Of a stretch of DNA of 10,290 bases, positions 1 to 5,677 are shown piece after piece. The stretch lies in the NCBI GenBank assembly GCA_002781265.1, contig PETS01000130.1:1-10290 (forward strand). Direction: 5' to 3'. The position numbers and the translations under genes were made by a program. The notes under the pieces were generated by a model, which saw nothing but the letters and a program-made list of their open reading frames with translations, made no database searches and was not told where the DNA came from. This DNA comes from Candidatus Falkowbacteria bacterium CG02_land_8_20_14_3_00_36_14 (lineage in GTDB: Bacteria; Patescibacteriota; Patescibacteriia; Patescibacteriales; UM-FILTER-36-11). Every line of letters starts with the position of its first letter. Position 1 is the stretch's first letter.

Positions 1-78
1 CTTGAAATTAGAGACCCCTGTGGATTATTTAATTAAAAATAACTTTGTGTCCAAAATGTGCTGGACTAATACATTTAT

Positions 79-107
79 TTGCACTATTTATTTCAATCTG
101 CTAAAAT
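79..107 (+). promoter_or_regulatory. Candidate sigma-70-type promoter of the thymidylate operon
   Basis: A TTGCAC element at 79-84 is separated by 17 nt from TAAAAT at 102-107, which matches the -10 consensus at five of six positions. The -35 match is only three of six. Transcription would begin near 114, leaving a 5' UTR of about 80 nt before the dCMP deaminase ATG at 196. The position, just upstream of the first gene of a same-strand cluster, supports the call. AT-rich sequence makes chance matches common, so this is tentative. Confidence 0.4.
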
Positions 108-124
108 AATAAAACAAAAAACAT

Positions 125-133
125 TTATCCACA
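125..133 (+). promoter_or_regulatory. Perfect DnaA-box-like 9-mer in the operon leader
   Basis: TTATCCACA at 125-133 is the classical high-affinity DnaA box. A one-mismatch copy in the opposite orientation, TGTGGATTA, lies at 19-27. The sequence sits between the candidate promoter and the first gene of a dNTP-synthesis operon. DnaA is known to regulate nrdAB in E. coli through such boxes, so a regulatory role is conceivable here. A single perfect 9-mer in 10 kb of AT-rich DNA can also arise by chance. Confidence 0.3.
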
Positions 134-152
134 AAGGAGGAATTAATTTAAT

Positions 153-182
153 AAACCTATTTTTGCCCTAAAAAAGAGGTTT
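153..182 (+). promoter_or_regulatory. 5' UTR hairpin before dCMP deaminase
   Basis: AAACCT (153-158) pairs with AGGTTT (177-182). After a single A-G mismatch, TTTTT (160-164) pairs with AAAAA (171-175), closing a six-base loop GCCCTA. The stem covers GAGG at 176-179, a possible Shine-Dalgarno element, leaving GGGGAA (183-188) free seven bases before the ATG at 196. A stronger AAAGGAGG at 133-140 lies too far upstream to serve that ATG directly. There is no T tract after the stem, so it is not a simple terminator. Confidence 0.4.
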
Positions 183-195
183 GGGGAACAAATAT

Positions 196-777
196 ATGGA
201 AGACATTTTTCAAAGCAAACGTCCCTCCTGGGATGAATATTTCATGAAAATCGTAGAAATAGTCGGTTCTCGAGGAACTTGCGACCGGGGAAAAGCCGGA
301 TGCATTATTACTAAAAACAAAAGAATTATTTCTACCGGCTATGCCGGTGCTCCGGTCGGTCTACCCCATTGCGATGATGCCGGGCACGAAATGCATACGG
401 TTATAAATGTTGACGGCCATCAATCCCGGCATTGCATCAGAACCACCCATGCCGAGCAAAACGCGATTGTGCAGGCGGCTAAATTCGGCTCATCCTTGGA
501 TGGAGGCGCTCTTTACGCTAAAATGACTCCTTGCTACGCCTGCGCCAAAATGATTATTAACGCCGGAATTAAAAGAGTTATTTGTGAAAAAGATTATCAT
601 GCCGGAGAAAGAACTAAGGAAATTTTCGCCGCCGCCGGCATTCAGTTTAATTTATTAAATAATGAAATGACTGTTTATAACGATATGTCCGCGGAAGAAA
701 ATCTGGCCAAAACTGCTTTAGCTATGGAAAATAAAGAAAATGAAAATCAGATTTTAAAACAGGACATTCCATTTTAA
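196..777 (+). CDS. Deoxycytidylate (dCMP) deaminase
   Basis: Zinc-dependent deaminase converting dCMP to dUMP, the substrate of thymidylate synthase. Counting from the ATG at 196 the protein has 193 residues. The catalytic zinc site is visible as HAE (H85, E87) and PCYAC (C113, C116). The upstream region with cysteines at 29 and 36, GYAGAPVGLPHC near 48-59 and C80 resembles the additional metal-binding region of the T4-type dCMP deaminases rather than a plain cytidine deaminase. The C-terminal 25 residues or so, rich in Glu, Asn and Lys, look like a tail. An in-frame TTG at 181 could extend it by five residues, but its only Shine-Dalgarno candidate directly abuts it, so I prefer the ATG. It is the first gene of the operon and ends 4 nt before the kinase gene. 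The family call is secure; the exact start is less so. Confidence 0.92.
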   Translation: MEDIFQSKRPSWDEYFMKIVEIVGSRGTCDRGKAGCIITKNKRIISTGYAGAPVGLPHCDDAGHEMHTVINVDGHQSRHCIRTTHAEQNAIVQAAKFGSSLDGGALYAKMTPCYACAKMIINAGIKRVICEKDYHAGERTKEIFAAAGIQFNLLNNEMTVYNDMSAEENLAKTALAMENKENENQILKQDIPF

Positions 778-781
778 TAAT

Positions 782-1330
782 ATGGCAAACAAAATTATTT
801 TAGGGTTAGTCGGCGAACTGGCGGCCGGCAAAGGAACAGTGGTAAAATACCTGGAAGATGAATATCAGGCCACTTCATACCGCTTTTCCACTCCGTTAAG
901 GGATGTTTTAAATCGGATGCATATTGAAGTCAACCGCCAAAATATGCAAATTTTGTCCTTAATATTAAGAAACGCCTTCGGCCAGAATCTTTTAGCCAAG
1001 ACCATTAGTGAAGACGCAAAAAATTATAAAAATAAATTAATAATTATTGACGGCATCCGCCGGCCGGCAGACATAGAATTCCTGGAAAAATTGCCTGAAT
1101 TCAAATTAATTTATATCACCGCGGATATAAAAATAAGGTATAACAGATTAATCAGCCGTAACGAAAACGCCGACGACAAAAATAAAACCTTTGAAGAATT
1201 CATTAAAGATCATGAAGTAGAAACTGAATTGGCCATTCCTTCAATGGGGAAAAACGCCGGTCATATAATTGATAATAGCGGCAACCTGAAAAATCTATAT
1301 TGCCAACTTGATAAAATAATTTCAAAATAA
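782..1330 (+). CDS. P-loop (deoxy)nucleotide kinase-like protein
   Basis: A 182-residue P-loop protein with a clear Walker A motif, GELAAGKGT, at residues 11-19, and a DGIRRPADIEFL segment near 90-101. That DGIR-type motif recalls the AAA_18/UPF0200 and dephospho-CoA-kinase-like group and phage-type deoxynucleoside monophosphate kinases. An Arg-rich segment around 123-131 (RYNRLISRN) could be the lid that contacts phosphates. The gene lies between dCMP deaminase and thymidylate kinase-dUTPase, starting 4 nt after the former, so translational coupling is likely. From context I infer a kinase acting on a deoxynucleoside monophosphate such as dCMP, but the sequence does not reveal the substrate. 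No Shine-Dalgarno is visible in front of the ATG, consistent with coupled translation. Confident for P-loop kinase fold, weak for specificity. Confidence 0.7.
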   Translation: MANKIILGLVGELAAGKGTVVKYLEDEYQATSYRFSTPLRDVLNRMHIEVNRQNMQILSLILRNAFGQNLLAKTISEDAKNYKNKLIIIDGIRRPADIEFLEKLPEFKLIYITADIKIRYNRLISRNENADDKNKTFEEFIKDHEVETELAIPSMGKNAGHIIDNSGNLKNLYCQLDKIISK

Positions 1331-1360
1331 TAAATATAATTTAAAAATAAATTAAAAAAA

Positions 1361-1390
1361 GGAGGAGTGCATTATTAGCACTCTTTTCTT
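1361..1390 (+). promoter_or_regulatory. Intergenic hairpin with T-rich tail before the tmk-dut gene
   Basis: GAGTGC (1365-1370) and GCACTC (1378-1383) form a perfect 6-bp stem around the loop ATTATTA. The stem can be lengthened outward by A-U and G-U pairs between GGAG (1361-1364) and TTTT (1384-1387), and TTTTCTT follows. It resembles a weak intrinsic terminator. The stem also contains the consensus Shine-Dalgarno AAAGGAGG (1358-1365), which lies 34 nt before the ATG at 1400, too far to serve it in linear form. It could therefore be an attenuator or a structure that brings or hides the ribosome-binding site. Confidence 0.45.
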
Positions 1391-1399
1391 ATCTATAAA

Positions 1400-2584
1400 A
1401 TGAGCACGCAAAAGGGAAAATTTATTGTGATTGACGGCACTGACGGTTCGGGCAAGGCCACCCAAGCTGAAATCTTAGTTGCTCGATTGAAATCAATGAA
1501 TCTGCCGGTGGCAATGATTGATTTTCCGCAATACGGCCATAAATCAGCCGGCTTGGTGGAAGAATACCTGAATGGAAAATATGGCTCAGCTAAAGAAGTA
1601 GGATATTACCGGACTTCAATTTTTTACGCGGCGGACAGATATGATGCCAGCTTTAAAATTAGAAAGTGGCTGGAAGAAGGCAAGATTGCGATCGCTAACC
1701 GCTATGTCACTGCCAATATGGCGCATCAGGGCGGTAAAATTGCCGATAAACAAGAAAGAAAAAAATTTTATAATTGGCTTTTTAATCTTGAATACCGGTT
1801 GTTCGCCGTCCCCCGCCCTGATTTAAATATAATCCTGCATGTTAATGCCGATATCGCCCAAAAATTAGTGGATAAAAAAGGATACCGCGATTATATTAAT
1901 GGAGACAAGCGGGATTTGCATGAAGCTGATCTTAGCCACCTAAGGGATGCGGAAAAAACTTATTTGGAAATTGCCGAAATTTTTCCCGACATTTCCCTGA
2001 TTAAGTGCGTTAAATACGGCCAAATTATGGCCCGGGAAGAAATAAATAATCTTATTTGGGAAAAAATTGCGGGCTTGATTGGCTTTAAAACCAATAATCT
2101 GCCGCCGAATTTTCCTAATAATTTTTTAAATAATTCAAAAATTGAAAATAATAATAATATCCGACGCCTTAAAGTCCAGCGCCTTATTGCCGCCGCCAAG
2201 CTACCGACCCGCGCGTACGATAACGATGCTGGCTTTGATTTATATGCCACCGATTTCTATTCTCTTTCCCCGGGCGGAAAAGCTATAATTAAAACCGGTC
2301 TTAAAATGGCTATCCCCTCCGGCTACGCGGGCTTAATATGGGATAAGGGAGGAATTGCTAAAGAAGGAATCCACTCAATGGCTGGAGTGATAGATTCCGG
2401 TTTTAGGGGAGAAATTACCGTTAATATTATTAATTTAAGCAAAAATATATATCATATTCTGCCCGGACAAAAAATTGCCCAAATTATAATCCAAAAAATA
2501 GAAACACCGATTATAGTGGAAGAAAAAATTGATGATCTTACCGACCGGGACGAAGAAAGGTTCGACAGTTCGGGAATGTTTTAA
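1400..2584 (+). CDS. Thymidylate kinase-dUTPase fusion protein
   Basis: A 394-residue bifunctional protein. Residues about 6-228 are thymidylate kinase (dTMP + ATP to dTDP + ADP): P-loop GTDGSGKAT at 13-21, DFPQYG at 41-46, and the NRYVTANMAHQGGK segment at 100-113, where the usual DRY reads NRY. An Asn-rich linker spans about 231-254. Residues about 257-394 are a trimeric-type dUTPase (dUTP to dUMP + PPi): motif I DAGFDLYA (276-283), motif II WDKGGIAKEG (314-323), motif III GVIDSGFRGE (329-338, with D332 at the catalytic position), motif IV GQKIAQ (356-361) and motif V RDEERFDSSG (383-392). Motifs II, III and V depart from the usual RSS, Tyr and GFGSTG forms. Both domains are close to full length and in one uninterrupted frame, so this is a real fusion and not a frameshift. 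It lies 39 nt before thyX, whose product dTMP is the substrate of the kinase domain. Confidence 0.9.
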   Translation: MSTQKGKFIVIDGTDGSGKATQAEILVARLKSMNLPVAMIDFPQYGHKSAGLVEEYLNGKYGSAKEVGYYRTSIFYAADRYDASFKIRKWLEEGKIAIANRYVTANMAHQGGKIADKQERKKFYNWLFNLEYRLFAVPRPDLNIILHVNADIAQKLVDKKGYRDYINGDKRDLHEADLSHLRDAEKTYLEIAEIFPDISLIKCVKYGQIMAREEINNLIWEKIAGLIGFKTNNLPPNFPNNFLNNSKIENNNNIRRLKVQRLIAAAKLPTRAYDNDAGFDLYATDFYSLSPGGKAIIKTGLKMAIPSGYAGLIWDKGGIAKEGIHSMAGVIDSGFRGEITVNIINLSKNIYHILPGQKIAQIIIQKIETPIIVEEKIDDLTDRDEERFDSSGMF

Positions 2585-2623
2585 TTTTTTAACAGCACTT
2601 ACGCGCTTTATTTTTATTGATTA

Positions 2624-4081
2624 ATGAAATTTGCTAAAAATTCAACTGCGTATAACCTGCTTTTAATTAAAAATCATATGATAAATAACGAAGCGCGAAT
2701 TTATGCTTTAAAAAACTTGCCGCCTGAAGTCGTGGCCGTTACCTTTGCCAAGTGCTCACGGTCTCCGGAGAATTTTGACGCTATTGCCCAAGAACTTTCC
2801 ACGGAGCAATCGGCCGAATTTAATGAAAAATGGGTGGTCAATTACGGCCATGGCTCCGTGGCTGAGCATGCGTTTATGAACATTGCCATTGAAAATGTTT
2901 CTTTAATCGCGGTGGAAAGCATCCAGTCAAACCGGCTGGCTTCTTATACGGAAAAATCTTCCCGCTACCAAATTTATAACCGGGACCGGATTTATATTCC
3001 TGAAATTTTTAATTCCGATCCTATAATAAAGCAAGCTTATTTAAACGTAGTAAATGAACTTTTTACCGTTTATGAAAAATCAATCGCCCCGATAAAAAAA
3101 GCCATTGAAAATATTTACCCCAATAAAGAAAACGACCCCGACGCGGTATGGCAGGCAAAAATTAAATCCAAATGGATGGATATCTGCCGGTTTCTACTGC
3201 CCAACTGCGTTCTAGCCAATTTGGGCATGAGCGCCAACGCGCGCACTTTTGAATATGCCATTACCAAAATGCTGTCCCATCCCCTGCGGGAAGTCAATGA
3301 AATCGGGCAAAAAATAAAAAAAGTGGCGCTTAATATTACTCCGACTTTGGTTAAATATGCCGAACCAAAGGAATACTATAAAAATAATGAAGAATATTTA
3401 TTGGCTAAATCAAAAAGTTTTGCCTTTGACTCTATTATTTCTGAATTTACCAGAGATAATAAATTAGAAGTGGAATTAATAGATTATGATAAAGACGGGG
3501 AAGACAAAATATTAGCCGGCTTGATTTATAAATATTCTTGCGCCTCATTCCGCCAATGCCTGGAAAAAATCAAAAAATTAAAATATGATGACAAGCAAAA
3601 AATTTTTGATTCCGTTCTGGCTAAAGCCAAGAATATATACGACAAGCCCCCGCGCGAACTGGAATATCCCTATTATACTTTTGACGTGCTTTTGGACCAG
3701 GGCGCTTATTATGACCTGAAAAGGAACCGCATTATGACGCAAACGCCGCAAATTTTGAAGGCTGCCTACGGCTACTATACCCCGAAAATATTTTATAAAA
3801 TCGGCCTCTATGATGAATATTGCCGGGCTATGGACCGCGCGCATGAAACTTGCCGGGTCCTGGGGCGCAAATACCCTTATGAAGCCCAATATATAACCAC
3901 CAAGGCCACGGCTAGAAGATTTGTCATGAAAATGAATCTGCGCGAAGCTTTTTATTTTGTCGGCCTGCGCTCCCGTTCCGGTGGCCATTTTATGTACAGA
4001 AAAATAGCTCAAATGATTTTTGACCATATTAACAGAGTTCATCCTAATATTGGCAAATATATAATGGCAGATAAAAAATAA
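2624..4081 (+). CDS. thyX: Tandem ThyX-like flavin-dependent thymidylate synthase
   Basis: ThyX makes dTMP from dUMP using methylene-tetrahydrofolate and FAD. This protein has 485 residues, about twice a usual ThyX, and reads as two ThyX-like halves. The N-terminal half has GHGSVAEHA (75-83) and QSNRLASYTEKSSRY (101-115). This aligns with the ThyX signature RHRxxSxNxxSxRY, with SNR in place of RHR but the Glu, Ser and Arg of ExSxR kept (E110, S112, R114). The LPNCVLANLGMSANAR stretch near 192-207 follows. The C-terminal half has DLKRNRIMTQTPQ (364-376) at the signature position and the typical final helix region LREAFYFVGLRS to HINRVHP (439-473). No Shine-Dalgarno precedes the ATG. It is the last gene of the operon, with a terminator 20 nt downstream. 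The ThyX family call is strong; full activity is uncertain because neither half keeps an intact RHR. Confidence 0.85.
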   Translation: MKFAKNSTAYNLLLIKNHMINNEARIYALKNLPPEVVAVTFAKCSRSPENFDAIAQELSTEQSAEFNEKWVVNYGHGSVAEHAFMNIAIENVSLIAVESIQSNRLASYTEKSSRYQIYNRDRIYIPEIFNSDPIIKQAYLNVVNELFTVYEKSIAPIKKAIENIYPNKENDPDAVWQAKIKSKWMDICRFLLPNCVLANLGMSANARTFEYAITKMLSHPLREVNEIGQKIKKVALNITPTLVKYAEPKEYYKNNEEYLLAKSKSFAFDSIISEFTRDNKLEVELIDYDKDGEDKILAGLIYKYSCASFRQCLEKIKKLKYDDKQKIFDSVLAKAKNIYDKPPRELEYPYYTFDVLLDQGAYYDLKRNRIMTQTPQILKAAYGYYTPKIFYKIGLYDEYCRAMDRAHETCRVLGRKYPYEAQYITTKATARRFVMKMNLREAFYFVGLRSRSGGHFMYRKIAQMIFDHINRVHPNIGKYIMADKK

Positions 4082-4100
4082 TTGAAAAAAAATAAATTAA

Positions 4101-4134
4101 CCCCGGCTATTTATCCGGGGCTATTTATTTTAAT
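4101..4134 (+). terminator. Intrinsic terminator of the thymidylate operon
   Basis: CCCCGG (4101-4106) and CCGGGG (4115-4120) make a 6-bp GC stem around an 8-nt loop. It can be extended by AAATA/TATTT pairing outside a small internal loop. A T-rich tract, TATTTATTTT, follows at 4122-4131. It lies 20 nt after the thyX stop and separates that operon from the histidine kinase. Confidence 0.75.
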
Positions 4135-4144
4135 TTATTGATTT

Positions 4145-4172
4145 TTGTTATATTTTAGGTTAGAATTAATAT
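4145..4172 (+). promoter_or_regulatory. Weak candidate promoter of the histidine kinase gene
   Basis: TTGTTA at 4145-4150 and TAATAT at 4167-4172 are spaced by 16 nt, each matching four of six consensus bases. A new transcription unit is expected here because a terminator stands immediately upstream. The motif matches themselves are weak in this AT-rich stretch. Confidence 0.3.
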
Positions 4173-4174
4173 AG

Positions 4175-4211
4175 ATGAATTTATTTAATGGCTGAAACGC
4201 CATCTATTCAT
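4175..4211 (+). promoter_or_regulatory. Hairpin directly before the histidine kinase start
   Basis: ATGGC (4188-4192) pairs with GCCAT (4199-4203) around the loop TGAAAC, and an outer stem joins ATGAAT (4175-4180) to ATTCAT (4206-4211) across an asymmetric internal loop. The structure ends five bases before the ATG at 4217, where no Shine-Dalgarno is visible. It could control translation of the kinase or be an operator-like inverted repeat. Confidence 0.4.
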
Positions 4212-4216
4212 AATTT

Positions 4217-5608
4217 ATGAAATTTCGCCTCAAGCCGGAACAACAATTCTTAATATTAATATTTATAATATTTATTGTTATCGGCGTAATAATAAATTTA
4301 AGCCTGACAAAACACATTAAGGAAAGCTTTGTCAACGAAAGAAAAAACATATTAGTTGAATTTGCCAATAATCAGGCCAATCTTCATCTGACCAGAGACG
4401 TTTTTCTGCCGTCAAACACGGGAAGCGATAAAAATAATTTAGAAATTTTTAAAAAATATTTTGAACAATTATCCATCCATGATATCACGGTAATAAAAAT
4501 ATATAATTTAAGGAACCAAATTATTTATTCCAATGAAAATAATCTTATCGGCAAAAAATTTCTGGAAAATAATTTGCTTAACGATGCCCTGCTGGGAAAC
4601 TCGGGCGCGAAAATAATAAATCAATCCGGCAGTGAAAGCCTTGTTGACGGAAAAAATAATCAACTATTGGCAATCTACGCCCCGATAATTTTTACCGGCG
4701 ATATTAAGCCGTTCGGAGCGGTGGAAATAGATTCGCGATTGAACGAGCTCAATGCCCAAATATTAAATAATCAAATTTTCATAATATCTATTATTATTTT
4801 ATCTTTATTAATTTTATTTCTTAGCTTATACTGGATATTCAAAAGATCTTCGGAAAAAATACAAGAATTGCATGAAGAAGAAACTAAAAATCTTAAAAAA
4901 ATATCGGATCTTAAGAACGAATTTGTTTTTATCGCCACCCATGAATTGCGGACCCCGGTCACGGCCATCAGCTGGTCTTTGGAAACAATTATGGATGAAT
5001 TCAATAATTACGCCTGCAATAAAGAAAATATAGATAGAATCAATGTTGATTTATTCAATATCCAATTAGCCAACCAGCGCCTTTTAGCCCTTGTTAATGA
5101 CTTATTGGAAGTGGCCAGAGCTGAATCCAATAAATTAAAAATTACCTCCGCCCCCATAAATATTGTCGGGGCAACCAAAAAAGTAATTAGTGAATTAAAA
5201 ATAATAGCTGAGAAAAAAAATATTATTATAGATTATCAATCGCCCGAAAAACAGCTAATAGTATTTGCAGATTCTAATAAATTAAAAGAGGTGCTTTCCA
5301 ATCTTATCACTAATGCCATTAAATACAACCGCTATAATCAAAAAGTAATCGTCCGCCATAAATTGCATAAAGACTATGTTATTACGGAAGTTGCGGATAA
5401 CGGCATCGGCTTGACCGCCGAAGATAAAGAAAATATATTTACAAAATTCTGGCGTTCAGAAAAAGTAAAAGAAATTGAAGGCACGGGCCTGGGGTTATTT
5501 ATTACCAAACAATTAGTAGAAAGAATGGGGGGGAAATTATGGTTTAATTCAAAAGAAAACGAAGGCACGACTTTTTCTTTTAAATTGCCTACATTACCTA
5601 AAAATTAA
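4217..5608 (+). CDS. Membrane sensor histidine kinase
   Basis: A 463-residue kinase of a two-component system. A first membrane helix lies at about 10-30 and a second at about 186-208, enclosing a roughly 155-residue extracytoplasmic region. Its features (a YAPI segment at 154-157 and GAVEI at 167-171 just before the second helix) resemble a Cache/PAS-like sensor domain. A short charged coiled segment (about 212-232) follows. The HisKA H-box THELRTPVTA places the phosphorylated histidine at H242. The ATPase domain shows the N-box SNLITNAIKYN (N366), the G1 box DNGIG (394-398), FTKFWR (408-413) and the G2 box GTGLG (422-426). No response regulator or other signalling gene is in the window, so the partner and signal are unknown. 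The gene follows a terminator and is probably transcribed alone or with gatB, which starts 69 nt later. Confidence 0.93.
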   Translation: MKFRLKPEQQFLILIFIIFIVIGVIINLSLTKHIKESFVNERKNILVEFANNQANLHLTRDVFLPSNTGSDKNNLEIFKKYFEQLSIHDITVIKIYNLRNQIIYSNENNLIGKKFLENNLLNDALLGNSGAKIINQSGSESLVDGKNNQLLAIYAPIIFTGDIKPFGAVEIDSRLNELNAQILNNQIFIISIIILSLLILFLSLYWIFKRSSEKIQELHEEETKNLKKISDLKNEFVFIATHELRTPVTAISWSLETIMDEFNNYACNKENIDRINVDLFNIQLANQRLLALVNDLLEVARAESNKLKITSAPINIVGATKKVISELKIIAEKKNIIIDYQSPEKQLIVFADSNKLKEVLSNLITNAIKYNRYNQKVIVRHKLHKDYVITEVADNGIGLTAEDKENIFTKFWRSEKVKEIEGTGLGLFITKQLVERMGGKLWFNSKENEGTTFSFKLPTLPKN

Positions 5609-5669
5609 TAGATTTGTTGCTTATTAATTTTTGCGTTGCAGTAGAAAGTAATATTAAGCGACAAATCTA
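5609..5669 (+). repeat. 15-bp inverted repeat between the kinase gene and gatB
   Basis: The arm at 5609-5623 and the arm at 5655-5669 are complementary over 15 bases, with one G-U pair in RNA, around a 31-nt spacer. The left arm starts on the base after the kinase stop codon and the right arm ends eight bases before the gatB ATG, so the element fills nearly the whole gap. There is no T tract after the stem, which argues against a standard terminator. It could be a leader structure for gatB, an mRNA-stability element or an operator. Confidence 0.5.
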
Positions 5670-5677
5670 ATAAATAT

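Noticed and set aside
1..180. Replication origin
   Set aside because: Only one perfect and one imperfect DnaA-like box are present, with no cluster, and no dnaA or dnaN gene is near.
181..195. TTG start at 181 for dCMP deaminase
   Set aside because: The GAGG sequence ends two bases before the TTG, too close to act as a ribosome-binding site, and the five added residues match nothing in the family. The ATG at 196 has GGGGAA at normal spacing.
3578..4042. 154-residue minus-strand frame inside thyX
   Set aside because: It lies wholly within a well-supported gene, resembles no family, and is a shadow of the plus-strand codons.
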